The position numbers and the translations under genes are program-made. From an uncultured Bacteroidota bacterium (lineage in GTDB: Bacteria > Bacteroidota > Bacteroidia > Flavobacteriales > Flavobacteriaceae), in NCBI GenBank assembly GCA_902517365.1, contig CABYCA010000005.1, forward strand, positions 1 to 32,581: a stretch of 32,581 nucleotides of DNA, read 5' to 3'. Positions 8,514-17,566 of this stretch are shown here, piece after piece. How positions within the stretch are numbered: position 1 is the first letter of the stretch; every line of letters begins with the position of its first letter. Below the pieces are notes generated by a model. That model had not been told where the DNA came from. It made no database searches and saw only the letters and a program-made list of their open reading frames with translations.

Positions 8514-10611
8514 TGATTTTTTAAATCAATCGATTGAATTTATAAAAGGTGTAGGGCCTACAAGATCAAAATTACTTAGTGAAGAATTAAATCTAAAAAC
8601 AATAAAAAATTTTATAGATTTTTATCCATATAGATATATAGATAGGTCTAGATTTTATAATATTAATGAGATACCAAAGAATCAATCAGAGGTTCAAATA
8701 ATTGGAAAAATCAGGAGTATTAGAAGAACTAAAGTTAGATTTAGAGAAAGATTAAATTGTGAGCTTTATGATGATACAGGAAAAATTGATTTAATATGGT
8801 ATCGAGGATTTAATTGGGTTGAGGAATCCCTAAAAATTAATGAAGATTACGTAGTTTACGGAAAAATTACATGGTTTGGAAATAAACCTTCAATTGCACA
8901 TCCTGAGATAAAGACTAAGTCTAATTTTAATAGAAATGTTCCTCGAAGACTACATGGAGTCTACTCCTCTACAGAAAGATTGGTAAATGAAGGTGTTACT
9001 CAGAAATATTTTATCAAAATTATTTTTAACCTTTTGAACTCTATTCAAGATCATATTAAAGAGAATCTTTCATTATCAATACTTAAAGAATTTAATCTTA
9101 TTGACAGATATAAAGCAATTATAAATATTCATCTTCCTGAGTCCCAAGAATTACTCTCAGAGTCAATAAGGAGGTTAAAATTTGAAGAGTTATTTTTTAA
9201 TCAGTTAGGGTTCCAACTTACACGAAATGATAGAGTTCAAAAATTAAATGGATTTAAGTTTGAGAAAGTAGGTAATAATTTGAATGAATTTTATAAAAAT
9301 AGTTTACCCTTTGAATTAACCGGAGATCAAAAAAAGGTGATAAAAGAGATAAGAAATGATTTTCGTGATGGAAAACAAATGAACCGATTACTTCAAGGGG
9401 ATGTTGGTTCAGGAAAAACTATTGTTTCTTTGATGGTTATGTTAATAGCAATTGACAATGGTTATCAATCATGTATACTTGCTCCCACGGAGATTTTAGC
9501 AAATCAACATTTTAAATCTCTTAGTGAACTACTAAATGATTTTGATATAAAAGTTAATCTACTGACTGGTTCTTCCAAAGCAAAAGACAGAAAATTGATT
9601 CATAATGATCTTTTAAGTGGTAAAACTAATATCTTAGTTGGGACTCACGCAATTCTAGAGGATGTAGTTCAGTTTAAAAATTTAGGTCTAAGTATAATTG
9701 ATGAGCAACATAGATTTGGTGTTGCACAAAGAGCTAAACTATGGAAAAAAAATAATCCACCTCCTCATATACTTGTTATGACAGCAACTCCAATCCCAAG
9801 AACACTGGCAATGAGTTTATATGGAGATTTAGACATATCATCAATAAAAGAATTACCCCCAGGTCGAATCACCACAAAAACAGTTCATAAATATGATAAA
9901 AATAGACTCAGTGTATTTAAATTTTTAAAAGATCAAATTAAAAAAGGTAGACAAGTATATCTTGTTTATCCCCTTATAAATGAATCAGAGAAATTAGATT
10001 ATAAAGATTTAATGGATGGATATGAAAGCATTGTAAGAGAATTTCCAGGACCAGATTTTCAGGTAAGTATAGTACATGGAAAAATGAATACTAAAGATAA
10101 AGACTATGAAATGAAAAGATTCATTGAAAAAGAAACTCAAATTTTGGTGTCAACAACAGTAATTGAAGTTGGAGTTAATGTTCCGAATGCATCAGTAATG
10201 GTAATTGAAAGTGCAGAAAGATTTGGATTATCTCAATTACATCAATTAAGAGGAAGAGTTGGCCGAGGCAACGACGAGAGTTATTGTATTTTAATGACAA
10301 AAGATAAATTATCTGAAGACTCTAAACTTAGAATTGAAACAATGGTCAAAGTAAGTGATGGATTTAAGCTAGCTGAAGTAGACTTAAAACTTAGAGGTCC
10401 AGGAGATATGTTAGGAACAAGACAAAGTGGGATGCTTAAGTTTAACCTAGCTGATATAATATATGATACTGAAATACTAAATAATGCACGTAATTCTGCA
10501 ATTAAGATATTAAGACATGACCCTAGACTAAATAACAAGGAAAACTTACCAATTAGAGATGAAATCTCATCAACTTCAAATTCTACGAATTTGTGGAGAT
10601 ATATTAGTTGA
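8506..10611 (+). CDS. recG: ATP-dependent DNA helicase RecG
   Basis: This 701-aa protein has the full RecG layout. The N-terminal wedge/OB-fold region (about 1-230) begins with FIKGVGPTRSKLL. The helicase domains follow, with LLQGDVGSGKT (motif I), APTEIL, VGTHAIL, IDEQHRFG (the DExH-type motif II), MTATPIPRTL (motif III) and QLRGRVGRG (motif VI). A C-terminal TRG region (DLKLRGPGDMLGTRQSG) completes it. RecG remodels stalled replication forks and branched recombination intermediates. The start is GTG at 8506, giving an 8-base overlap with the M20D gene. Confidence 0.95.
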   Translation: MNSDFLNQSIEFIKGVGPTRSKLLSEELNLKTIKNFIDFYPYRYIDRSRFYNINEIPKNQSEVQIIGKIRSIRRTKVRFRERLNCELYDDTGKIDLIWYRGFNWVEESLKINEDYVVYGKITWFGNKPSIAHPEIKTKSNFNRNVPRRLHGVYSSTERLVNEGVTQKYFIKIIFNLLNSIQDHIKENLSLSILKEFNLIDRYKAIINIHLPESQELLSESIRRLKFEELFFNQLGFQLTRNDRVQKLNGFKFEKVGNNLNEFYKNSLPFELTGDQKKVIKEIRNDFRDGKQMNRLLQGDVGSGKTIVSLMVMLIAIDNGYQSCILAPTEILANQHFKSLSELLNDFDIKVNLLTGSSKAKDRKLIHNDLLSGKTNILVGTHAILEDVVQFKNLGLSIIDEQHRFGVAQRAKLWKKNNPPPHILVMTATPIPRTLAMSLYGDLDISSIKELPPGRITTKTVHKYDKNRLSVFKFLKDQIKKGRQVYLVYPLINESEKLDYKDLMDGYESIVREFPGPDFQVSIVHGKMNTKDKDYEMKRFIEKETQILVSTTVIEVGVNVPNASVMVIESAERFGLSQLHQLRGRVGRGNDESYCILMTKDKLSEDSKLRIETMVKVSDGFKLAEVDLKLRGPGDMLGTRQSGMLKFNLADIIYDTEILNNARNSAIKILRHDPRLNNKENLPIRDEISSTSNSTNLWRYIS

Positions 10612-10641
10612 TTAAGTATATTTGTTTAATAAAGAAACTTT

Positions 10642-13050
10642 GTGAAAATATCGATAAACTGGCTTAAAGAATATATTCAAACTGAATCAAACTCATTAGA
10701 AATATCTGAAATACTTACAAATTTAGGACTAGAAGTAGAAAAGATTGATTCTTTTGAATCAGTAAAAGGTGGTCTTGAAGGAGTAATCGCTGGTAAAGTT
10801 ATAAAATGTGAAAAACATCCAAACGCTGATAGATTAAAACTTACCTCAATAGATCTTGGAAATAATCAGATTACAGAAATAGTTTGTGGTGCACCAAATA
10901 TTGAGAAAGGTCAAATAGTTCCTGTAGCAGTAGTTGGATCAAAAATCTATGCTAATGATGGTACAGAAATAAAAATTAAAAAATCAAAGATTAGAGGAGT
11001 TGTTAGTAATGGTATGGTATGTGCTGAAGATGAGATTGGTCTTGGAGATTCTCATGATGGTATTATGGTGTTAGATAAAAATATTAAACCAGGAACCGCA
11101 ATTAGTGAAGTATTTAATATCGAAAGTGATAATATTCTAGAAATTGGATTAACTCCAAATAGATGTGACGCTATGTCGCATTATGGGGTAGCAAGAGATC
11201 TAAAAGCATATTATGATTACAAGTCAATTAAAAGTAGGATTAATCTTCCATCAATCAATTCTTTTGAGTCAGTCAATATTGAGGAGGATTTTAACCTTAA
11301 TGTAATAGACAAAAAAAAATGTCCTTTTTATTCAGGATTGATTATAAAGGATATAGAAGTTAAAAAGTCTTCTGGGAAACTACAGAATAAATTAAAATCA
11401 ATAGGATTAAAACCAATAAATAACATAGTAGACATAACAAACTTTGTAATGCATGAAATTGGACAACCACTTCATGCATTTGACTTTGATAAATTGAAAA
11501 ATATAAATGTTCAATCTTTAAAATCAGGAACCAAATTTAAAACTTTAGATAACGAAATAATTGAACTCAATAGTGATGATTTAATGATATGTTCCGAAAA
11601 TAAACCCCTATGTATTGCAGGAATATACGGTGGACTAGACTCTGGAGTTTCTTACTCAACAAAAAATTTGTTTTTAGAATCAGCAATTTTTGAATCAGTA
11701 ACAATAAGAAAGTCATCAAAAAGACATCAACTATTTACGGATGCATCATATCGATATGAGAGAGGTATTGATCCTGAAAAAGTAGTTTATGCTTTAAAAA
11801 GAGCAGCAAATCTTATAAAAGACGATAATCCTGAATGTAATATTTCAGAAATTTTTGTAGAGGATAATCTTAAATTAGAAAAAAAGGATATTTATCTGAG
11901 GTATAAAAGAATTAAAGATATATCTGGTCAAAAAATAGAAAATGAAGTTATTACTCAAATTTTAAGCTCTCTAGACTTTGAGATTTCAGGAATTACTGAT
12001 GATGGTATTAATATTATTGCCCCAAACTACAGACAGGATGTTTACAGGGAAATAGATGTAATTGAAGAAATACTCAGAGTATATGGTTTTGACAATATTA
12101 AAATAGAAAGTAAAATTTCAATGACTATTCCAGAAATTGGAAAAAATAAAATCAATGTTATTGAAACTATTATTAATCAAAGTCTTGTTGGAATTGGATT
12201 CAATGAAATTATAAATAATTCTATTTGTTCTCCATCAATAAACAAGAAATTTAGTGATAACCCCATTAGAATTTTGAATCCACAAGGAACCGAATTATCT
12301 AACCTAAGAGCTTCTCTTATTCCAAATATGTTAGAAACAATTAAACACAATTCTAACAGGCAGAATAAAAATCTTAAATTATTCGAATTTGGAAAAAGTT
12401 ACTTGATAGATAATAAGAATTATTATGAAAACAAAAGGCTTAATGTAGCAATTACGGGTAATGTATTTGAAGAAAACTGGATCTCAGAATATAAAAAAAA
12501 CAACTTTTATTATTTAAAAGGAGTTTCTAAAAATTTATTAGAAAAATTAAATATATTAAATGTTAAGTATGAGCTAGTTGAAGATGATATTTTTGAATTC
12601 AAATTCAAAATTTTATTTAATAAAAAAGAAGTTGGTTTTATTGGAGAGCTAAACAAAAACTATATTCAAGAGTTTTCTATTGATCATGAAATACATATTT
12701 TAAATTTTGATCTTGATAAAATAAGTCTAAAGACTTTCAACAATAAATTTCAGGAACTGTCTAAATTTCCGTCATCTCGCAGAGATTTGTCTATGATTTT
12801 AGATAACAATATAAAATTTGAAAAGATTGAGTCTATAGCATATAATCTTGAAGGTAAAATTCTAAAAGATGTTGTTCTTTTTGATGAATTCAAAGGCAAG
12901 AACATTGGTGATAACAAAAAATCCTTTGCTGTAAGTTTTACATTTAATGATAGTAAAAAAACTCTTACTGATAAAATTATAGATAAAATTATGACTAGGT
13001 TTTCGGATGCTTATAAATTAGAACTTGGAGCAATAATCAGGGATAAATAG
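10642..13050 (+). CDS. pheT: Phenylalanyl-tRNA synthetase beta subunit
   Basis: This 802-aa protein matches full-length PheT, which works with PheS (not in this window) as an alpha2-beta2 tetramer. Domains in order: the N-terminal MKISINWLKEYI segment, an EMAP/tRNA-binding domain at about 40-150 (KCEKHPNADRLKL, VCGAPNI), B3/B4 editing domains at about 215-390 (NNIVDITNFVMHEIGQPLHAFD, RYERGIDP), B5 at about 405-470, the catalytic-like core, and a C-terminal FDX-ACB tRNA-anticodon domain starting near FPSSRRDLSMIL. The start is GTG at 10642, 30 bases after recG, so it probably belongs to the same transcript. An inverted repeat overlaps its stop codon. Confidence 0.95.
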   Translation: MKISINWLKEYIQTESNSLEISEILTNLGLEVEKIDSFESVKGGLEGVIAGKVIKCEKHPNADRLKLTSIDLGNNQITEIVCGAPNIEKGQIVPVAVVGSKIYANDGTEIKIKKSKIRGVVSNGMVCAEDEIGLGDSHDGIMVLDKNIKPGTAISEVFNIESDNILEIGLTPNRCDAMSHYGVARDLKAYYDYKSIKSRINLPSINSFESVNIEEDFNLNVIDKKKCPFYSGLIIKDIEVKKSSGKLQNKLKSIGLKPINNIVDITNFVMHEIGQPLHAFDFDKLKNINVQSLKSGTKFKTLDNEIIELNSDDLMICSENKPLCIAGIYGGLDSGVSYSTKNLFLESAIFESVTIRKSSKRHQLFTDASYRYERGIDPEKVVYALKRAANLIKDDNPECNISEIFVEDNLKLEKKDIYLRYKRIKDISGQKIENEVITQILSSLDFEISGITDDGINIIAPNYRQDVYREIDVIEEILRVYGFDNIKIESKISMTIPEIGKNKINVIETIINQSLVGIGFNEIINNSICSPSINKKFSDNPIRILNPQGTELSNLRASLIPNMLETIKHNSNRQNKNLKLFEFGKSYLIDNKNYYENKRLNVAITGNVFEENWISEYKKNNFYYLKGVSKNLLEKLNILNVKYELVEDDIFEFKFKILFNKKEVGFIGELNKNYIQEFSIDHEIHILNFDLDKISLKTFNNKFQELSKFPSSRRDLSMILDNNIKFEKIESIAYNLEGKILKDVVLFDEFKGKNIGDNKKSFAVSFTFNDSKKTLTDKIIDKIMTRFSDAYKLELGAIIRDK

Positions 13051-13080
13051 CTCATTAATAAAGTTTTTCTCTTTGAGCTA
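13048..13080. terminator. Hairpin across the convergent pheT / ABC-F stop codons
   Basis: TAGCTCA (13048-13054) and TGAGCTA (13074-13080) form a perfect 7-bp stem, and a short T run follows at 13085-13090 on the plus strand. It includes the pheT TAG stop and spans the end of the ABC-F gene. The loop is long, so it is a candidate terminator only. Confidence 0.4.
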
Positions 13081-14674
13081 AGACTTTTTTATCAATAATA
13101 TATTCACTAAAAGGAAGATAGCTATCTATTATTCCATTTGGAGTTATCTCAATAATTCGATTGGCAACAGATTCAGCAAAAGCCCTATCATTAGTACTTA
13201 AAAGCACAGTGCCCTTAAAATTGGATAGTGAATTATTAAATGCAGTAATTGATTCTAAGTCAAGGTGATTAGTAGGTTCATCTATTAAAAGAACATTAGG
13301 CTTACCCATCATGATTTTAGAGAGCATACACCTTACCTTTTCACCTCCTGAAAGGACATTACATGATTTTAGCGCCTCATCTCCACTAAAAAGCATCCTT
13401 CCAAGGAAACTTCTAATAAACAACTCTTCCCTTTCTTCTTCAGTATTAGTCCACTGTCTAAGCCAATCAACAAGAGAGATGTTTTTATCAAAAAATGAAT
13501 GATTATCCATTGGTAAATACCCCGAACTTGTGGTAACTCCCCAGCTATACGAGCCAGATGTTTGTTCTATGTTTCCAGTAATACAATCATAAAAGAGATT
13601 TATAGATCTTGAGTTCTTTGATATTACAAGAACCTTCTCACCTTTAATTAGATTTAGGCTGATATCTTTAAAATATACATCTCCATCTTTATCGTATGAA
13701 AGTGATTTTAGTTCTAGTATCTGATCACCTGCCTCCCTTTCTTGTTCAAAAATTATTGCAGGATATCTTCTACTAGATGGTTTTATTTCCTCAATGTTCA
13801 ATTTTTGAATCATCTTCTTTCTAGCAGTTGCTTGTTTAGATTTAGCAACATTTGCAGAGAATCTTGAAATAAATTCTTGTAATTCCTTTTTCTTTTCTTC
13901 AGCTTTCTTATTTTGTTGTAACTTTTGCTTAGAAGCCAATTCACTTGATTGTTGCCAAAAGGAATAGTTACCTGAAAAATGATTGATTTTACTAAAGTCA
14001 ATATCTGAGGTGTGAGTACAGACTGCATCAAGAAAAAATCTATCATGAGATACGACTATAACAGTATTCTCAAATTCATTTATAAAATTTGTTAGCCACT
14101 CAACAGTATTATAGTCAAGATCATTGGTGGGCTCATCCATAATCAATACATCTGGATTTCCAAATAAACATTGAGCTAATAAAACTTTTACTTTTACCTT
14201 CTGGTCAATGTCATTCATCGTATTTGAATGTAATTCCTCAGTTATTCCAAGACTTGATAGCAAGAAAGATGCATCTGCATCTGCATTCCATCCATTCATT
14301 TCCTCAAATGAAGCTTGAAGCTCACCAACCCTATCAGCATCTTTATCTGAAAAGTCTTCTTTTGCATAAATTGAATCTATCTCACTTTTTAATTCAAATA
14401 GTTTTTGGTTTCCTAAAATTACTGTCTCTATTACAGTATTTTCATCATACCTATTATGGTTCTGTTCAAGAACAGACAATCTCTTTCCTGGTTCAAGAAA
14501 AACAGAACCAGTATTAGGTTCTAAATCTTTTGATAAAATTTTTAGAAAAGTAGATTTTCCTGCCCCATTAGCTCCAATAATTCCATAACAGTTTCCAGGA
14601 GAAAAAGTTATATTTACTTCATCAAAGAGTATTCTCTTTCCAAATTGAAGCGATAAATTAGATACAGACAACAT
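13055..14674 (-). CDS. ABC-F family ATPase with one degenerate ATP site
   Basis: This 539-aa protein has two ABC domains, no membrane segments and a basic linker, as in ribosome-acting ABC-F proteins (YbiT/YkpA branch). The start MLSVSNLSLQFG at 14674 is preferred over an ATG at 14755, which would add 27 unrelated residues and overlap the divergent gene. NBD1 has Walker A GANGAGKST (34-42), Walker B LIMDEP and His210 in VVSHDR, but its signature is replaced by DIDQKVKVKV near 155-164. NBD2 keeps LSGGEKVR (441-448) and LLIDEP, but its Walker A is ISKNSRS (351-357) with no GxGK[ST], and the switch His is Asn495. One composite site is therefore intact and the other has lost three elements. It probably acts on the ribosome; whether it relieves stalling or gives resistance is unknown. 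Confidence 0.88.
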   Translation of the reverse strand: MLSVSNLSLQFGKRILFDEVNITFSPGNCYGIIGANGAGKSTFLKILSKDLEPNTGSVFLEPGKRLSVLEQNHNRYDENTVIETVILGNQKLFELKSEIDSIYAKEDFSDKDADRVGELQASFEEMNGWNADADASFLLSSLGITEELHSNTMNDIDQKVKVKVLLAQCLFGNPDVLIMDEPTNDLDYNTVEWLTNFINEFENTVIVVSHDRFFLDAVCTHTSDIDFSKINHFSGNYSFWQQSSELASKQKLQQNKKAEEKKKELQEFISRFSANVAKSKQATARKKMIQKLNIEEIKPSSRRYPAIIFEQEREAGDQILELKSLSYDKDGDVYFKDISLNLIKGEKVLVISKNSRSINLFYDCITGNIEQTSGSYSWGVTTSSGYLPMDNHSFFDKNISLVDWLRQWTNTEEEREELFIRSFLGRMLFSGDEALKSCNVLSGGEKVRCMLSKIMMGKPNVLLIDEPTNHLDLESITAFNNSLSNFKGTVLLSTNDRAFAESVANRIIEITPNGIIDSYLPFSEYIIDKKVLAQREKLY

Positions 14675-14696
14675 AAATATGCGCAAAAATAGTAAG

Positions 14697-16082
14697 ATGA
14701 AATTTCTAAAACTAATTATAGTAGTTATTATTTTATTTTTTTCAAGCTCATGCAATCAAGACAATCAAAGTAATAGTTTTTTTCTTGGAGGAGAGATTAT
14801 AAACCCTTCATCAGGATACGTTAACTTCTACTATAATAATATTAAAATTGATTCAATAGAATTAGATTCTAATAATAAGTTTTTTAAAAAAATTGAAGAT
14901 ATCAAACCTGGAATTTACAGGATTGAACATGTTCCAGAAAATCAAAATATTATTGTTGAAAATGGCGACAGTCTATGGATAAGAGTTAATGTTGAGGATT
15001 TTAAAGAATCCTTGACTTTTAGTGGTAAAGGATCATCAAAGAATAATTTTTTAGTTGACATGTCTATTTTAGATGAATCTGAAATTGGATATATATCAGA
15101 AATATACTCACAAGAAAGTGATGTATTTAGAAGTGCTATAGATTCTCTAATAAATGAAAAAGAGAATATTTGGGAACTTTTTAATAATAGTGGGAAACAA
15201 AAAAGTCTTTCAAGAAATATAACTAAAGCAAGTATAAAGTATAACTATTTTAACAAGCTTGAGAGATACGCCCTGTTAAGAGGTAAAGACTGGAATGACA
15301 GTAAGAGAGAAAAGTTTTTTAGTTATAGAGAACAAATAGACTTAAATGATTCTGATTTATCACTTTTTGAGCCATATATTACTTATCTAATGAATTATTT
15401 TAATGAAAAAACATTAGGCAGTGGCAAAGTGTATTTCTATGAAAAAAATAATACTGATTTTAATATTAAAAAACTTTTAATAATTGATTCTCAAATTACT
15501 GATAAATCTTTAAAAGATAACTTGGCGCGTGCAACAGCAATTGAGGAAATCCTAAATTTTAAAAATAATGATCACCATGAAGAGTTCATTGATTATTACA
15601 CATATGTAAATTCATCCGAACAATATCTTAATGAGATCACTAAATTATATAGTGATATTGAGAAAATGAAGAAAGGGAACTCACTTCCAAATATTGAAAT
15701 TATTAATTATAATGGAGAGATTAAATCTAGTTCAAATGAGCTTGGAGGATCAAAATCATTAATATACTTTTGGTCTCAGACTCAGATGAACCACTATAGA
15801 AGAACAATAAGAAGGGTTGAAGAACTTAAATATAATTATCCAGATTATAGATTTGTTGGTATATGTATTCAGCCATATACTGATATGGTAAGTCAAGCAC
15901 AAAATATATTAAACCTTGACCTATCTAATCAGTTTTCATTTAAAGATTTTGAAAGGTCTAGTAAAAACTGGGTACTTACATATTTGAATAAAACAATTAT
16001 AATTGATCAAAAGGTTAATATTATAGATGGATTTAGTAATCTATTCACTAATGAAATTGAAGATATATTAAGAGAAAATTAG
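14697..16082 (+). CDS. Lipoprotein with a thioredoxin-like domain lacking the CxxC motif
   Basis: This 461-aa lipoprotein has the signal peptide MKFLKLIIVVIILFFSSSC (Cys19 lipidated). The start at 14697 puts the hydrophobic run directly after the Lys residues; an in-frame ATG at 14679 is possible. The N-terminal ~120 residues look like a DUF4369-type beta domain, followed by a helical middle. The last ~130 residues resemble a TlpA/thioredoxin fold: LPNIEIINYNG, then SLIYFWSQTQM where active members have WxxWCxxC, then a region resembling the cis-Pro strand. The redox cysteines are absent, so a structural or binding role is more likely. It starts 22 bases from the divergent ABC-F gene and overlaps the convergent transaldolase gene by 4 bases. 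Confidence 0.75.
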   Translation: MKFLKLIIVVIILFFSSSCNQDNQSNSFFLGGEIINPSSGYVNFYYNNIKIDSIELDSNNKFFKKIEDIKPGIYRIEHVPENQNIIVENGDSLWIRVNVEDFKESLTFSGKGSSKNNFLVDMSILDESEIGYISEIYSQESDVFRSAIDSLINEKENIWELFNNSGKQKSLSRNITKASIKYNYFNKLERYALLRGKDWNDSKREKFFSYREQIDLNDSDLSLFEPYITYLMNYFNEKTLGSGKVYFYEKNNTDFNIKKLLIIDSQITDKSLKDNLARATAIEEILNFKNNDHHEEFIDYYTYVNSSEQYLNEITKLYSDIEKMKKGNSLPNIEIINYNGEIKSSSNELGGSKSLIYFWSQTQMNHYRRTIRRVEELKYNYPDYRFVGICIQPYTDMVSQAQNILNLDLSNQFSFKDFERSSKNWVLTYLNKTIIIDQKVNIIDGFSNLFTNEIEDILREN

Positions 16083-16732
16083 TTTCCTTTTTTATAATCA
16101 CTTAAAAACTTTGCTAAACCAGCATCAGTTAGGGGATGTTTTAACAAACCTTTAATTGAAGATAAAGGACTAGTAATTACATCTGCTCCTATCTTAGCAC
16201 AATCAATTATATGCATAGTATGTCTTATTGAAGCAGCTAGAATTTTAGTTTCATAAGCATAGTTGTCATATATATCTCTAATATCAGAAATTAATTCTAA
16301 ACCATCAGTAGAAATATCATCAAGTCTCCCAATAAATGGCGAGACGTAAGTAGCGCCTGCTTTTGCAGCAATTAATGCTTGGCCAGATGAAAATATCAAA
16401 GTACAATTGGTTTTTAGTCCTTTATCGCTAAAATATCTTATAGCTTTCACCCCCTCCTCTATCATCGGTACTTTTATTACAATTTGTTTATGGAGTGATG
16501 CAAGAGTCTCTCCTTCTTTAATAATCCCATCATAATCAACTGATATTACCTCTGCAGACACGTCACCATCAACTATGTCACAAATTTTAAGGTAGTGGTT
16601 AATAATATTTTTGTCACCTATTATACCTTCATTGGCCATTAAAGATGGATTTGTAGTTACTCCATCAAGAATTCCCATATCTTGAGCTTCTTTTATTTGA
16701 TCTAGATTAGCAGTATCTATAAAAAATTTCAT
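16079..16732 (-). CDS. Transaldolase (TalC/FSA-like short form)
   Basis: This 217-aa TIM-barrel aldolase belongs to the short TalC / fructose-6-phosphate aldolase group. It begins MKFFIDTANLDQIKEA and continues with GVTTNPSL, the Schiff-base Lys in IVIKVPM, TLIFSSGQA, and SPFIGRLDD. The Phe in SPF fits transaldolase rather than FSA, which in E. coli has Tyr at that place; this is from memory of the family. The pentose-phosphate reaction transfers dihydroxyacetone between sugar phosphates in the cytoplasm. It lies 5 bases after the SDR gene on the same strand, so both are probably on one transcript. Confidence 0.9.
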   Translation of the reverse strand: MKFFIDTANLDQIKEAQDMGILDGVTTNPSLMANEGIIGDKNIINHYLKICDIVDGDVSAEVISVDYDGIIKEGETLASLHKQIVIKVPMIEEGVKAIRYFSDKGLKTNCTLIFSSGQALIAAKAGATYVSPFIGRLDDISTDGLELISDIRDIYDNYAYETKILAASIRHTMHIIDCAKIGADVITSPLSSIKGLLKHPLTDAGLAKFLSDYKKGN

Positions 16733-16737
16733 AGTAT

Positions 16738-17532
16738 TCAGTTGTATAGTTTCATTATTATTTTTTGAAAAAATTTGTCAGGAAATAAACTTTTCAAAGT
16801 GATTTTTTTTTCAAGAAATCCGCCTACAAGGTAATTAATTTTGGGATTCTTTTCATTAATAATTTTTGACACCAATTCAGCAACTTCAATTGGATCTCTA
16901 GCGTGACTCATTTTTCCATTTACACGATTGATAATATTACTATACTCCTCATAATAAGGAGAATTTTTAGGATTTGATGAGTCTCTTCTATTATTTAAAA
17001 TTTCTGTCTTGTAATCACCAGGAGCTACATTTACAACATTTATATTAAACTTCTTCAATTCTATATTTAAGCTTTCAGTTAAGACCTTAAAAGAAGCTTT
17101 CGATGCACAGTATGCACTCCAAAATGGTAGTCCTAAATAACCACCAATTGAAGTAATGTTAAGAATTAGACCATTTTTTTTTGATCTCATCTGAGGAAGA
17201 ACTGCTTGTATTAAGTTTAGTTGACTAAAAAAATTTGTTTCAAAAACTTTTTTTACATCATCAATTTTTATTGTTTCCGTTGGTCCTGTTATATTAATTC
17301 CTGCATTATTAATTAGAATATCAATATTACCATGTTCTAGAATTAAATTATCAACTTTAATTCTTGATTCCTCATAATTATTTATATCTAGATTTACAGT
17401 CAGGTAATCAGAATTAATATTATTGGCATTCCTTGATGTACCAATAACAGTATATCCCTCTGAGTGAAGCTTTTCAGCAATAGATTTTCCAAAACCTGAT
17501 GATGTTCCGGTAATTAAAATTACTTTACTCAT
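16738..17532 (-). CDS. Short-chain dehydrogenase/reductase (SDR)
   Basis: This 264-aa classical SDR has the cofactor motif TGTSSGFG at residues 8-15, NNAG near 88, the catalytic Ser in LNITSIGG, and the YCASK (YxxxK) pair near 157-161. Arg in GTSRNANN after the second strand suggests NADP(H) preference. The FxVLTESLNIELKKFNINV segment is typical. The substrate is unknown. It is the first gene of a two-gene unit with transaldolase, and diverges from the glutaminyl cyclase gene across 34 bases. Confidence 0.85.
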   Translation of the reverse strand: MSKVILITGTSSGFGKSIAEKLHSEGYTVIGTSRNANNINSDYLTVNLDINNYEESRIKVDNLILEHGNIDILINNAGINITGPTETIKIDDVKKVFETNFFSQLNLIQAVLPQMRSKKNGLILNITSIGGYLGLPFWSAYCASKASFKVLTESLNIELKKFNINVVNVAPGDYKTEILNNRRDSSNPKNSPYYEEYSNIINRVNGKMSHARDPIEVAELVSKIINEKNPKINYLVGGFLEKKITLKSLFPDKFFQKIIMKLYN

Positions 17533-17566
17533 TATTTATTAAATATATTAGTAATAAATTTAATTC

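Noticed and set aside
14675..14755. 27-residue N-terminal extension of the ABC-F protein from an upstream ATG
   Set aside because: It would overlap the divergent lipoprotein's signal peptide in antisense, and the family starts at the MLSVSNLSLQFG segment.
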